A DNA stretch of 34,486 nucleotides from Bacteroidota bacterium. Lineage in GTDB: Bacteria > Bacteroidota > Bacteroidia > AKYH767-A > OLB10. The notes beneath the pieces are model-generated. The model saw only the letters and a list, made by a program, of their open reading frames with translations, did not search any database and was not told the origin of the DNA. A program made the translations under genes and the position numbers. How positions within the stretch are numbered: the stretch's first letter is position 1; every line of letters begins with the position of its first letter. The stretch is from the NCBI GenBank assembly GCA_018268195.1, contig JAFDWZ010000032.1:2707-37192 (forward strand). Direction: 5' to 3'. This document shows positions 16,733-25,727 of the stretch, one piece after another.

Positions 16733-17220
16733 TACCGGATTATTATCAATTTAGCTGTTTTCTCCTCCGTTTCAGAAGAGGCTTTTACCTGATATACCCC
16801 TTGCGAGTAATTTAATAACGATACTGATACAATGGCATCGCCCTGATAATTGAATGTTTGTTTTTTAAGCACCACTCCTGCCATATTTCTTATTTCTACA
16901 CTTGTTATTCCTTTACCTCTAATAAAAACAAAATCCTTTGCCGGATTAGGGCAAATATACAACTCGTTTTTATTTTCTTTTTGTTTATCATTTGCTGTTC
17001 TGAATGAAGATGTCAGCCATTCATCATCCACTTCAATGGCAAGTATGGCTCTTGCCATATAAACAGCCGTTCCGCCCACTATAGCAGGCGTGTAAGCAAT
17101 GGATTCAAGCAGGGCGGTGTCAGCCGCAGTTGGCGGTATGCTGTCGTTAATTTTTATAATTATTTCCATTACCGCCCGCTTGTTTTCTTCCATCAGGTTA
17201 TTGTCTGTTATGGTTGCCAT
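16732..17220 (-). pseudogene. A5 fragment: C-terminal A-like piece with T9SS domain
   Basis: The 162-residue frame resembles the C-terminal part of T9SS proteins. It has a helical segment, TPAIVGGTAVYMARAIL (compare CPYAGGNAVIRARVWV in A2), a linker, and a T9SS type A domain (ICPNPAKDFVF to AKLIIIR). There is no signal peptide. The frame extends upstream as LAEGNTGNAAAI and is closed by a TAG at about 17271. It lies directly before B4 with the same TAATG overlap as A1-B1. This is again a headless A copy joined to a B gene, now on the minus strand inside the polysaccharide locus. Confidence 0.65.
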
Positions 17221-17455
17221 TATGGCTGCTGCATTGCCGGTATTGCCCTCTGCCAGCGTTTCCGGCTAACATTCGACTGAGTAAAAACAATCATATCTCC
17301 TCCACTTTAAAAATTTCCATCTTTCAATTCTTGTTATGGTTTGCATGCTCAATGGTAACTAAAAAATAGCATCCTTTCTATCAGTTTCCTCCTCTGATTT
17401 TTTATTTCACAAAAAATATTCTGTTTATTTGTTTTATTTTTTATATTTTTACCTG

Positions 17456-18538
17456 ATGTCAAAAAAGAAAATACTCATTACAGGCGGAGCGGGGTTCATA
17501 GGTTCGCATGTAGTCAGAAGGTTTGTAACGCAATATCCCGGTTATGATATTTACAACCTTGACGCGCTTACCTATGCGGGGAACCTTGCCAACCTGAAAG
17601 ATATTGAACATCATTCCAATTATCATTTTATAAAAGGCGATATTACCGATGCAAAATTTATCAATGAATTGTTTCATGATTACAGTTTTGATGCGGTGAT
17701 ACACCTTGCAGCCGAATCGCACGTGGACAGAAGTATTTCCAATCCGCTTGATTTTATTATGACCAATATTGTAGGCACAGTAAATTTACTGAATGCCGCC
17801 AGAGATATTTGGAAAAACAAATTAACATCCTCCTCTTCGGGGAGGACTGAGGAGGGGCTTTTTTACCACATCTCTACCGATGAGGTCTATGGCTCACTTG
17901 GCGAAACAGGTTTGTTTACCGAAACAACCGCTTATGACCCGCGCAGTCCTTACTCGGCATCCAAAGCAAGTTCCGACCATTTGGTGTTCGCTTATCATCA
18001 CACCTATCATTTGCCCGTTGTTTTATCCAATTGTTCCAACAATTACGGCTCTCATCATTTTCCCGAAAAATTGATTCCGCTTGCCATTAACAACATAAAA
18101 AACAACAAGCCAGTTCCTGTTTACGGCAAAGGCGAAAACGTGCGCGACTGGCTGTATGTAGAAGACCATGCACGAGCGATAGATTTGATTTTTCACAAAG
18201 GAAAAACGGGCGAAAAATATAATGTGGGCGGAAACAATGAATGGAAAAACATTGACCTCATACAACTGCTTTGCCGCATTATGGATAAAAAACTGAAACG
18301 CCCTGAAGGAAATTCTGCAAAGCTGATAACCTTTGTTACCGACCGCCCGGGGCATGATTTGCGTTATGCTATTGACTCTTCCAAACTGCAACGTGAACTC
18401 GGATGGAAACCTTCATTGCAATTTGAAGAAGGACTTGAAAAAACCGTTGACTGGTATCTTGCCAACGAAGAATGGCTTGCGCAGGTAACATCAGGCGAAT
18501 ACAAAAATTACTACCGTCAGCAATACCAAACCTTATAA
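17456..18538 (+). CDS. rmlB: dTDP-glucose 4,6-dehydratase-like protein
   Basis: The 360-residue product is an extended short-chain dehydrogenase. It has GGAGFIG near residue 10, LAAESHVDRSI, the catalytic TDE in STDEVYG (141-143), and SPYSASKASSDHLV with the Tyr166-x3-Lys170 pair. This is the RmlB signature: dTDP-glucose to dTDP-4-keto-6-deoxyglucose. I chose ATG 17456 because the upstream extension needs a TTG in a T-rich stretch. Residues 123-136 (LTSSSSGRTEEGLF) are an in-frame insertion from a palindromic repeat, just before the catalytic strand. RmlA, RmlC and RmlD are not in the window. Twenty bases separate it from the WbpP-like gene. Confidence 0.88.
   Translation: MSKKKILITGGAGFIGSHVVRRFVTQYPGYDIYNLDALTYAGNLANLKDIEHHSNYHFIKGDITDAKFINELFHDYSFDAVIHLAAESHVDRSISNPLDFIMTNIVGTVNLLNAARDIWKNKLTSSSSGRTEEGLFYHISTDEVYGSLGETGLFTETTAYDPRSPYSASKASSDHLVFAYHHTYHLPVVLSNCSNNYGSHHFPEKLIPLAINNIKNNKPVPVYGKGENVRDWLYVEDHARAIDLIFHKGKTGEKYNVGGNNEWKNIDLIQLLCRIMDKKLKRPEGNSAKLITFVTDRPGHDLRYAIDSSKLQRELGWKPSLQFEEGLEKTVDWYLANEEWLAQVTSGEYKNYYRQQYQTL
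17829..17857 (+). repeat. Palindromic repeat inserted in frame in rmlB
   Basis: CCTCC-TCTTCGG-GGAGG followed by ACTGAGGAGGGG. It interrupts the usual short loop between the Rossmann helix and the HISTDEVYG strand. Its G/C strand asymmetry contrasts with the rest of the gene. Confidence 0.6.
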
Positions 18539-18557
18539 ACCTTTTATAACTCGCACA

Positions 18558-19562
18558 TTGAATTTAGATACCATTTACCAGAGACAATACCATCAGAAAC
18601 CCATCAGCGATACAGCTTTTCTTGTTACAGGCGGTTCGGGATTCATAGGCAGCAACATTGTTGAATATCTGCTGGTGCATGGCGCAAAAAAAGTGCGCGT
18701 GCTCGACAACCTTGCCAACGGCTACAAAGAAAATATTATTCCTTTCCTGAATCATCCCGCATTTGAATTTATGGAAGGCGACATTACCAACCCGGAAACG
18801 TGCGTAAACGCCATGAAAGGAATACAGTTTGTGTCGCATCAGGCAGCCCTCGGTTCAGTGCCGCGCTCGCTTGCCAATCCGCTTGCCACGCATCATGCCA
18901 ATGCAACAGGTTTTCTGAATATGCTGTGGGCGGCAAAAGAGACAGGAATTGAACGCATCGTGTATGCAAGCTCATCGTCCGTGTATGGCGATAGTCCTGA
19001 ACTGCCCAAGCGCGAACACATCACAGGAAATCCGCTTTCGCCTTATGCGGTTTCAAAAATGTCAAACGAATTGTACGCTTACACTTTTTCCATGCACTAC
19101 GGAATGAAAATTATTGGGCTGCGTTATTTCAATGTTTTCGGGCCCAAACAAAATCCCGACAATCCGTATGCTGCCGCCATTCCGCTATTCATGAAAGCAT
19201 TGCTAAAAAATCAAACGGCATACATTTATGGCGATGGCGAACAATCGCGCGATTTTACGTTTGTTGAAAATGCAGTGCAGGCAAACATTCGCGCACTGTT
19301 CACTGAACACAAAGATGCTTTCAATAAAGTTTACAACGTTGCCGTTGGCGAAAGCATAAGTTTGAATCAACTGCTCAAACACCTCATGCACATAACAGGA
19401 AAAACTATTGAGCCTGTTTACAAAGATGAACGCCCTGGCGATGTAAAAAATTCTTTGGCAGACATCAGCCGCGCACAGCAGTACCTTGGCTATAACCCAC
19501 TGGTGAAAGTGAAGGAAGGATTAGCATTGACCGTGCCATGGTTTAAAAAAACTTTTTGCTGA
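18558..19562 (+). CDS. WbpP-like UDP-N-acetylglucosamine 4-epimerase
   Basis: The 334-residue product is an extended short-chain dehydrogenase. It has GGSGFIG (25-31), HQAALGSVPRSL, YASSSSVYGDS and SPYAVSK with Tyr163 and Lys167. HQAALGSVPRS and the N-terminal leader before the Rossmann fold are typical of the WbpP/Gne group, which converts UDP-GlcNAc to UDP-GalNAc. No ATG lies between the previous stop and the glycine motif, so the start is probably TTG at 18558. Together with the 6-dehydrogenase at 12723 it could supply UDP-GalNAc uronate. It probably shares a transcript with rmlB. Confidence 0.82.
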   Translation: MNLDTIYQRQYHQKPISDTAFLVTGGSGFIGSNIVEYLLVHGAKKVRVLDNLANGYKENIIPFLNHPAFEFMEGDITNPETCVNAMKGIQFVSHQAALGSVPRSLANPLATHHANATGFLNMLWAAKETGIERIVYASSSSVYGDSPELPKREHITGNPLSPYAVSKMSNELYAYTFSMHYGMKIIGLRYFNVFGPKQNPDNPYAAAIPLFMKALLKNQTAYIYGDGEQSRDFTFVENAVQANIRALFTEHKDAFNKVYNVAVGESISLNQLLKHLMHITGKTIEPVYKDERPGDVKNSLADISRAQQYLGYNPLVKVKEGLALTVPWFKKTFC

Positions 19563-19594
19563 AGGCTGTTGTTATGAATGCCTGAATTTTAAGG

Positions 19595-19602
19595 TAACTT
19601 TG
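19595..19602 (+). promoter_or_regulatory. Candidate -7 promoter (TAACTTTG)
   Basis: Perfect TAnnTTTG match 18 bases before the ATG of the PHP phosphatase gene. No -33 element is evident. Confidence 0.45.
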
Positions 19603-19620
19603 CAGATAGTATAAGATTGT

Positions 19621-20358
19621 ATGTTTTCATTCTTCAGAAAAAATAGTTCGGTACCGCAAGTTGATTTCTCAACCGTTGTAACGGATATGCACAGCCATCT
19701 TATTCCCGGAATTGATGATGGCGCCAAGACCCTTGAAGACTCGGTGACGCTGATTAAAGAATTGCATGCTTTAGGATATAAAAAGTTTATTACCACACCG
19801 CACATCATGAGCGATTTTTATCGCAACACGCCTGAAATTATTCTTGAAGGATTGGAGCAAGTGCGGCAGGCAATAAAAGCCGAAAACATTCCAGTAACCA
19901 TTAGTGCTGCTGCCGAATATTATCTGGACGATGGTTTTATTCACAAGCTGGAAGAAGAAAAATTGCTAACATTGGGAGATAACAACCATCTGCTTTTTGA
20001 AATAAGTTATGTGAATGCTCCCGATAATCTGATGGAAGTAATTTTCCGTATGCAGGTGCTGGGATATAAACCCATCATGGCACATCCTGAGCGATATCCT
20101 TTTTGGGGAAACAACTTCGATTTCTACGGAAGCCTGCGCGACCAGGGAGTATTGTTGCAACTCAATGTAAACTCGCTAAGCGGATATTATGGCCCTGATG
20201 CCAAACGCATTGCCGAAAAACTGATAGAAAAAGAATGGGTTGACCTGATAGGCACCGATACTCATGCCATGAAACACATTCAGGCTTTGCAGCGTACAGT
20301 AAAAGAGAAATCGTTTCGCAAGGTCTTAGAATTTAATCTCCTGAATAAACACCTGTAA
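19621..20358 (+). CDS. CpsB/YwqE-type tyrosine-protein phosphatase (PHP domain)
   Basis: The 245-residue product has the PHP metal motif DMHSHLIPGIDDGAKT (from residue 22, His24 and His26). It also has TTPHIM, a mid-sequence Glu in AAEYYLDD, MAHPERYPFW and the C-terminal GTDTHAMKH. This is the manganese-dependent phosphatase family of capsule loci (CpsB, YwqE), which dephosphorylates the tyrosine kinase controlling polysaccharide export. The partner kinase and the Wza/Wzc-type proteins are not in the window. It carries its own promoter-like motif and closes the polysaccharide group. Confidence 0.85.
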   Translation: MFSFFRKNSSVPQVDFSTVVTDMHSHLIPGIDDGAKTLEDSVTLIKELHALGYKKFITTPHIMSDFYRNTPEIILEGLEQVRQAIKAENIPVTISAAAEYYLDDGFIHKLEEEKLLTLGDNNHLLFEISYVNAPDNLMEVIFRMQVLGYKPIMAHPERYPFWGNNFDFYGSLRDQGVLLQLNVNSLSGYYGPDAKRIAEKLIEKEWVDLIGTDTHAMKHIQALQRTVKEKSFRKVLEFNLLNKHL

Positions 20359-20373
20359 CGAATTTTTTTTATT

Positions 20374-20381
20374 TAATTTTG
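20374..20381 (+). promoter_or_regulatory. Candidate -7 promoter of purQ (TAATTTTG)
   Basis: Perfect TAnnTTTG match 20 bases before the purQ ATG, in a T-rich intergenic stretch. Confidence 0.45.
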
Positions 20382-20400
20382 TAAAAGAAAATTTTACAAC

Positions 20401-21093
20401 ATGAAATTTGGTGTAGTTGTATTTCCCGGCTCCAACTGTGATGAAGACATGGTTTATGTACTTCAGCATATCATGAAGCAAAAAGTTGAAAAACTATGGC
20501 ATAAAGAACACTCACTTAAAGAGTGCGATTTTATAGTTCTTCCCGGAGGTTTTTCCTATGGCGACCATTTGCGTTCAGGAGCTGTTGCACGTCTTTCACC
20601 TATCATGCAGGAAGTGATGGAGTTTGCCGATAAAGGAGGATTTGTATTTGGAGTTTGCAACGGATTTCAGATACTTTGTGAGTCGCAACTGCTGCCGGGT
20701 GCATTGCTGCATAACACCAACCATCAGTTTGTATGTAAAAATGTTTTTATAAAAGCTGAAACGGACGAAACCATCATCACCTCATCACTGAAAATAGGAG
20801 CACCGCTGCAAATTCCTGTTGCACATGGCGAAGGACGTTTTTATGCCGATGAAAAAACTTTGGCTGCAATAGAAAATAACAGCCAGGTAATATTCCGCTA
20901 TTGCGACAGCAATGGTTATGTTACCGAAGAAGCAAATCCCAATGGTGCAGTAAATAATATTGCAGGCGTATGCAATGAAAAAAGAAATGTTTTTGGAATG
21001 ATGCCACACCCTGAGCGTGCTGCCGATACCTTACTTGGTAACACCGATGGGCTTGCAATTTTTAAATCAATGCTGAATTTTGTGAATGCCTGA
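20401..21093 (+). CDS. purQ: Phosphoribosylformylglycinamidine synthase subunit PurQ
   Basis: The 230-residue class I glutamine amidotransferase has FPGSNCDEDM at the start, LPGGFSYGDHLRSGA, nucleophile Cys86 in GVCNGFQIL, and the His/Glu of the triad in MMPHPERAAD near the C-terminus. PurQ supplies ammonia from glutamine to PurL for conversion of FGAR to FGAM in purine synthesis. Length matches stand-alone PurQ proteins of the PurLQS type. purL and purS are not adjacent. A hairpin with a T-run overlaps its stop codon, so it appears monocistronic. Confidence 0.93.
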   Translation: MKFGVVVFPGSNCDEDMVYVLQHIMKQKVEKLWHKEHSLKECDFIVLPGGFSYGDHLRSGAVARLSPIMQEVMEFADKGGFVFGVCNGFQILCESQLLPGALLHNTNHQFVCKNVFIKAETDETIITSSLKIGAPLQIPVAHGEGRFYADEKTLAAIENNSQVIFRYCDSNGYVTEEANPNGAVNNIAGVCNEKRNVFGMMPHPERAADTLLGNTDGLAIFKSMLNFVNA

Positions 21094-21109
21094 AGGCATT
21101 TATTTTTTT
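21085..21109 (+). terminator. purQ terminator
   Basis: AATGCC-TGAA-GGCATT (21085-21100) followed by TATTTTTTT. The stop codon forms part of the loop. Its T-run overlaps the last codons of the small minus-strand gene. Confidence 0.7.
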
Positions 21110-21225
21110 AGCCACTCTGCAGCGCCAAAAATTACGGCAAGCCATATCAAACCTTTAATCAGGAAAAATAAAAAACCGGCAACGCCAATCCGTTTAAACC
21201 ACATTTTCGTTTTACCTTCTTTCAT
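21100..21225 (-). CDS. Small single-helix membrane protein (41 residues)
   Basis: The 42-codon frame starts at ATG 21225. The product has a basic N-terminus (MKEGKTKMWFKRIG), one hydrophobic segment of about 24 residues (VAGFLFFLIKGLIWLAVIFGAA) and a basic end (EWLKK). The pattern FLFFLIKGLxWL recurs, from memory, in tiny conserved proteins of Bacteroidota that are often mis-annotated. The coding strand is the same as the PpiD-like gene, but a terminator lies between them, so it probably has separate or readthrough expression. Function unknown. Confidence 0.6.
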   Translation of the reverse strand: MKEGKTKMWFKRIGVAGFLFFLIKGLIWLAVIFGAAEWLKK

Positions 21226-21240
21226 TCTACAAAAATAATT

Positions 21241-21273
21241 AAAAAAGGCTTCAGGTTTTTAGTCCGAAGCCTT
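21241..21273 (-). terminator. Terminator of the PpiD-like gene
   Basis: Stem AAGGCTTC (21245-21252) and GAAGCCTT (21266-21273). Read on the minus strand the hairpin runs into T6, 24 bases after the stop codon at 21297. Confidence 0.7.
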
Positions 21274-21296
21274 TTCTGTAAATAACCGGTAATTTC

Positions 21297-23393
21297 TTAA
21301 TAGAACTTTCCTCTGAAATCTTTCACCTTGGCTTTTTCTTTCAGCGCATTGAAGGTTTCATACTGAGCACGGTTCTGCAACTGTGTTTCGGCTTGCTTTT
21401 GAGCATCATTAAAATTAGCAGGTGCAGCAGGTTTGTTTATATCCGATACCTGAACCACAAATACGCCTTGTTCACCTTTTATAGGTTTAGAAACTTTCCC
21501 TTTATCAAGACCGAACAGGGTTCCTACCACATTCATTTCAGGACCTACATTAGGAATGTTGGGCGATGCAAAAGTAGCACCCTCCAGATTCTGAACAGGC
21601 ATACCCAGTTTTGAAGCTAAACCATCCAGACTTTGTGCAGCACCGGTAGCATTGATTTTTTCAATAAGCATTTCAGCTTTTTTATTCTTACGTGCTTCAA
21701 TCTCTACCTGATCTTTTACATCATCAAGAGATAATGTTCCTTCAGGTTTTATTTTAATAAGATGTGCAACCACAAATTTATCGCCCAGCTCAAAAGGTTG
21801 TGAAACATCATTTGTTTTGGCTTTGTATGCCCAGCGGATAAGCTCACGCGAATTTTCTAATCCCGGTATGGTTTTGTCATTTTCTTTGAGGCTTTCTACA
21901 TTGCGCACATTTAAAGCACCGTCTTTAACAGCTTTGTCAAATGAATCACCGGTGGCATTTTTAGCAGCAAAATCATTAGCTTTTGAAAATATTGCCTGAT
22001 AGGTTTTTGAACTTGGCTCCAGTTTGCGGCTTACGGTATATACTCTTACATTTTTAGAAAGCCCACCCTGATTGGTGATATCAATGATATGATATCCGAA
22101 AGTTGTTTTTACTACTCCCAAATCGCCTTTGTGATTGTTGAAACAAAAATCGTTGAACTCAGGAACCATCATTCCCTGTTTGAACCATCCTAAGTCTCCG
22201 CCTTTGATAGCTGATCCCGGATCTTCTGACAGATGTGCAAATTCTTCAAACTTTGCTCCTCCTTTAATCAGTTTGTAAATGCTGTCGGCAGTGGCTTTCA
22301 CTACAAGCGAATCTTTTCCTTCTGTTTTGAAAAGTATATGGCGTGCCTGCACTGAGTCAGGAAGCATTTTAATGCTGTTAAGTTTTGAAATATTAAATGC
22401 ATTGTTTTCTACATACGGTCCGTAAACAAAACCGGGCTGCTCGGCAAACATTAATGTTTCGATAACGGGAGAGAGAGTTCCTTGTTTGTGAAAAGAATTG
22501 TCAACAGGATAATCAGAGTTTTGTGCAACAAATAAGGAGTCATCGGTAGTTTCTTTGAAAGGAGCAATGAGGTCCTGTACGCTTTTTTCAATTTCAGCAC
22601 GGTCGTTATCGCTTGGTGCTACATCAAACACTACATAGTCCAACTTGCGTGTTTCTTCTGGTTGCTCATAACGTTTGATGTTTTCGTTATAGGCTTTTTT
22701 AAGGTCGGCATCGGTAAGCACCACGCTGCTGTCGGCAATGGTGTTGTAATTGAGCATCACATATCTTCCGTTAAGAGTTGTGCTCTTAGCTTCAAAATCG
22801 CGTTTGGCTTCTTCCTTGGTTACGTACAATCCTTTTTTAATCAGCTCGTAATATTTCTGATCAAGGCGTTCGTCTTTAATACTGTTTTCGAAATTTACCC
22901 ATTGTGCACGTGTACGTCCTGAAGGGTCATTGTCCATATTTTTCAAAAACTGTAACACATTCTTTTTATCAAACTGTCCTGTTTTAGGATCTGTGAAAGC
23001 CTGCTTAATTTGAGGGTGAATATTATTTCCCTGCACCATGTCAAACAATTCATCACTGCTCACTACAAGACCTGTTTTGGCAATTTGTTTACCAATGATT
23101 TCCTCATTCAGCAGTTGTCCCCATGTTTGGTCGCGAAGTTGGTCGGTAGTTTGGTTGTCCACCTGATCTTTTCCCTGACTTATTTTGTAGTTTTCGATGT
23201 TCTGTTGCACACGGGCTTCAAAATCCTGTATAGAGATTTTTTGACCATCAATAATTCCTGCAGTAGTGCTGTTGCCTGATAAAAATGCACGATTAGAAGT
23301 AAGCAGATCGCCAAGGATAAATGCTACCATACTTAAACCGATGAATCCAATCAATAATCCGGCTTTGCTGCGTATTTTTCCGATAATAGCCAT
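21297..23393 (-). CDS. PpiD-like membrane-anchored peptidylprolyl isomerase
   Basis: The 698-residue product begins MAIIGKIRSKAGLLIGFIGLS with one N-terminal membrane helix (about 12-31), as in PpiD. A SurA/PpiD-type N-terminal chaperone region follows. A parvulin domain lies at about 345-445, with ARHILFKTEG, FEEFAHLSEDPGSAIKGGDLGWF and VKTTFGYHIIDIT. A second, degenerate parvulin-like region follows. It should assist folding of outer-membrane and secreted proteins in the periplasm. A TATCTTCG motif 33 bases upstream of the ATG fits the -7 promoter consensus at 7 of 8 positions. A terminator follows. Confidence 0.88.
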   Translation of the reverse strand: MAIIGKIRSKAGLLIGFIGLSMVAFILGDLLTSNRAFLSGNSTTAGIIDGQKISIQDFEARVQQNIENYKISQGKDQVDNQTTDQLRDQTWGQLLNEEIIGKQIAKTGLVVSSDELFDMVQGNNIHPQIKQAFTDPKTGQFDKKNVLQFLKNMDNDPSGRTRAQWVNFENSIKDERLDQKYYELIKKGLYVTKEEAKRDFEAKSTTLNGRYVMLNYNTIADSSVVLTDADLKKAYNENIKRYEQPEETRKLDYVVFDVAPSDNDRAEIEKSVQDLIAPFKETTDDSLFVAQNSDYPVDNSFHKQGTLSPVIETLMFAEQPGFVYGPYVENNAFNISKLNSIKMLPDSVQARHILFKTEGKDSLVVKATADSIYKLIKGGAKFEEFAHLSEDPGSAIKGGDLGWFKQGMMVPEFNDFCFNNHKGDLGVVKTTFGYHIIDITNQGGLSKNVRVYTVSRKLEPSSKTYQAIFSKANDFAAKNATGDSFDKAVKDGALNVRNVESLKENDKTIPGLENSRELIRWAYKAKTNDVSQPFELGDKFVVAHLIKIKPEGTLSLDDVKDQVEIEARKNKKAEMLIEKINATGAAQSLDGLASKLGMPVQNLEGATFASPNIPNVGPEMNVVGTLFGLDKGKVSKPIKGEQGVFVVQVSDINKPAAPANFNDAQKQAETQLQNRAQYETFNALKEKAKVKDFRGKFY

Positions 23394-23425
23394 AATTCAA
23401 TAAATGGGTTTAAAAAAACGAGGGG

Positions 23426-23433
23426 CGAAGATA
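23426..23433 (-). promoter_or_regulatory. Candidate -7 promoter of the PpiD-like gene (TATCTTCG)
   Basis: Seven of eight positions match TAnnTTTG on the minus strand. The surrounding 154 bases hold no frame. Confidence 0.35.
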
Positions 23434-23547
23434 CAATTGTTAATGAAATTTTTGAACAACTTTTATAGCTTTTTAACAGGATTACTAAAAACAGCCTAAA
23501 AAAACGCTTCCGCAGCTTTAAAACGTAGCTAATGGGCTGTTACCGAA

Positions 23548-25620
23548 TTACTTTAAAATGAGAAACCTGCCTGAAATGTAGTGTGCTTTGCCGGCTTTTA
23601 TGGAATAAAAATAAATGCCTTGCCCAAGTTGAGGAGCGCTCCAGTCATTCTGATAATCTGATTTGAAAAAAACCTCTCCGCCACGTGCATCATAAATGGT
23701 AAGGCTTATGGGAGTTTCCAACCCGTTGATGGTGAAGTAATAATCGGCAGAGGTGGGCGAGAGTAACTGAGTAATGTATGTATCGCATATTGGTGATACC
23801 ACTGTTGCCGAGCGGCATTGTCCGTTGGCAGCAGCAAGTTGTATGCTGTGAACGGAGGACGATGAAGTGTAGGAAGTGATACTTCCGGGCAATGACGAGA
23901 ATGTTTTTCCTTCATCGGTACTTAGCAATAGTGAATCGGCAACTACAGGTTGCCATGAAAAAATATTTCCGTTTAAGCTATACATCGGACATTCCAACTG
24001 TGGTGCAGCAGGAAGACTTTCAGATTGCAACTTTATACTGTCAGAAGAAGTGCATCCGTAGTTATCGGTATAAATAGTCTTATAATCTCCGGAGGCGAAA
24101 ACTGTAACAGACGACTGATTTATTGCCAGTGTGTCGCTCTGCATCAACCACACCAAATTTCCCGAACCCGGAATAGTGGCTTGCAGCAATGCACTGCCTC
24201 CCTCACACAGTGGTTGCGATGAGATAACAGGAGCGGCCGGATTGGAAACGCTTATCACCACAGAAGCAGAAGCATTGCAGAATCCTGCTGAAGAAGCCAT
24301 TGCTGCAATAACTCCAGCGTGCAGCGGCTGATAGGTGATGCTGTTGCTGTCTGCCGGTAATCCGTTTTCAAACCATAAGACTTGTGCCGATGAATCAGAG
24401 ACCGTTGCCGATAGTGTTGGCAATGGTTCGCCTTCGCAGGCCACAAGATTGCCACTGAGAGAAATCTGCAAAGTAGGCAGCGAAAAAAATTCTATCGTGT
24501 CGGAAGCGAAACAACGGGTTCCTGATGATGCAAGAAGTACATAAGTGCCGGTGTCATTAGGTTGATAGTAATTGTTGGTTCCCATCAGCAAACCATTGTG
24601 ATACCAGTTGTAATCAGTAGCCGATGTGGCCGGGGAATAAAGCAATGGAAATTCTGCTGAAGGACAGGTAAAAACATCGCTGCCAAGGTTAGCAGTAAGA
24701 TTGTTGAGCATAAAAAATGTTGCCAGCGTATCATCAACGGCAACATAGTTTCCGCAGAGGTCGGCAAGGGTATTATGGTCGCTTCCGGCAACAGCGAGCA
24801 GATAATACTCAGAAGAATTACCTAACGGAGCGTTAAAAAATAATTCAGCTTCGGTAATGTAAGGATGGAGTGAATCACAACCGGTGTAAATGATAGATTG
24901 CGGAAAAATTTTATTTCCTTCATTATCACCCATAGCGAAATCACTTCCCGAAAATGTGAGTGAGCTGCATGCCACCGGCTCGTTGAAAGTTACTTTAACG
25001 GAAGTTTGCGTGCAACTTAGCGTGTCGTTGAAAGCAAGGGGGGGTGTATTGTCAAAAATGGTAGCTGTTGACTGACTGAAATCAATGGTATATCCGCTTT
25101 GCGATGAGGAATAATTGCTGATGTTGATAAGGTAAATTTCATCGGCCTGAACATGAATAACCGATTCTGTTTGCCCACAGGGACTCACATTGCCGTTGGG
25201 GCCGGTAACACCGTTGCACCCGATGTTGGCATCGTAATTACAACTCACTTCCATTGAAGGGTTGTTGTAAATGTTGGCACAGGAGGTATGAGTTGTATTG
25301 AAAACAGCCCAGTCATAATCGTCCTGCGGGTTTACCGGTGTGATGGTGAAGCTGATAGTTCCTGCGCTGTGTGTACGGAAAAGATACCATACATCATTTT
25401 TTTCGCCAGAAGAAAGACAGGAGTAATTGATGTTGATTTCATTGGGAAGAAGCCCTGAACCTGAATAAGAAGCGGTGGTGCTGTAAGTGGTATAACAGAT
25501 GGGAATAGCACCAAAGCAATCCTGCTCGGGTTGGTTGGTCAATACCTGCTGGCCCTTCATGTTGAAGCTCAACAGTGACAGAATGATTAAAATAAAAAGC
25601 TGGCGGCAATAGCAACTCAT
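23548..25620 (-). CDS. Large secreted protein with Ig-like repeats and T9SS C-terminal domain
   Basis: The 690-residue product has a signal peptide (MSCYCRQLFILIILSLLSF, cleavage near MKGQQ). Next is a Cys-containing domain beginning QDCFGAIPICYTTYS, with DVWYLFRT and DYDWAVFN, as seen in Bacteroidota adhesin-like proteins. Several Ig/PKD-like beta domains follow. The C-terminal 80 residues (LTIYDARGGEVFFKSDYQNDW, LGQGIYFYSIKAG, GRFLILK) resemble the gliding-motility-associated (T9SS type B) sorting domain. The product is probably displayed on the surface. A G7 run in the gene is too short to suggest switching. It lies upstream of the PpiD-like gene on the same strand, with a 154-base gap. 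Confidence 0.82.
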   Translation of the reverse strand: MSCYCRQLFILIILSLLSFNMKGQQVLTNQPEQDCFGAIPICYTTYSTTASYSGSGLLPNEININYSCLSSGEKNDVWYLFRTHSAGTISFTITPVNPQDDYDWAVFNTTHTSCANIYNNPSMEVSCNYDANIGCNGVTGPNGNVSPCGQTESVIHVQADEIYLINISNYSSSQSGYTIDFSQSTATIFDNTPPLAFNDTLSCTQTSVKVTFNEPVACSSLTFSGSDFAMGDNEGNKIFPQSIIYTGCDSLHPYITEAELFFNAPLGNSSEYYLLAVAGSDHNTLADLCGNYVAVDDTLATFFMLNNLTANLGSDVFTCPSAEFPLLYSPATSATDYNWYHNGLLMGTNNYYQPNDTGTYVLLASSGTRCFASDTIEFFSLPTLQISLSGNLVACEGEPLPTLSATVSDSSAQVLWFENGLPADSNSITYQPLHAGVIAAMASSAGFCNASASVVISVSNPAAPVISSQPLCEGGSALLQATIPGSGNLVWLMQSDTLAINQSSVTVFASGDYKTIYTDNYGCTSSDSIKLQSESLPAAPQLECPMYSLNGNIFSWQPVVADSLLLSTDEGKTFSSLPGSITSYTSSSSVHSIQLAAANGQCRSATVVSPICDTYITQLLSPTSADYYFTINGLETPISLTIYDARGGEVFFKSDYQNDWSAPQLGQGIYFYSIKAGKAHYISGRFLILK

Positions 25621-25727
25621 AAGCTTACAGAATACGAAAAAAAAACCCGGCTGTTGTTGGCATTAACTTAAAATCTTACATGTAGAAGAGCATAAGATTT
25701 ATAGCTTCGCTGAAAAATTTTCCGAAT

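Noticed and set aside
16681..16745. Hairpin at the start of B4 like those of B1-B3
   Set aside because: Only GGTAAT/ATTACC (6 bp) with bulges can form. That is too weak to call, although it lies at the equivalent place.
25021..25050. G7 run in the large T9SS gene as a switch tract
   Set aside because: Seven bases are short for frequent slippage and the gene is open throughout.
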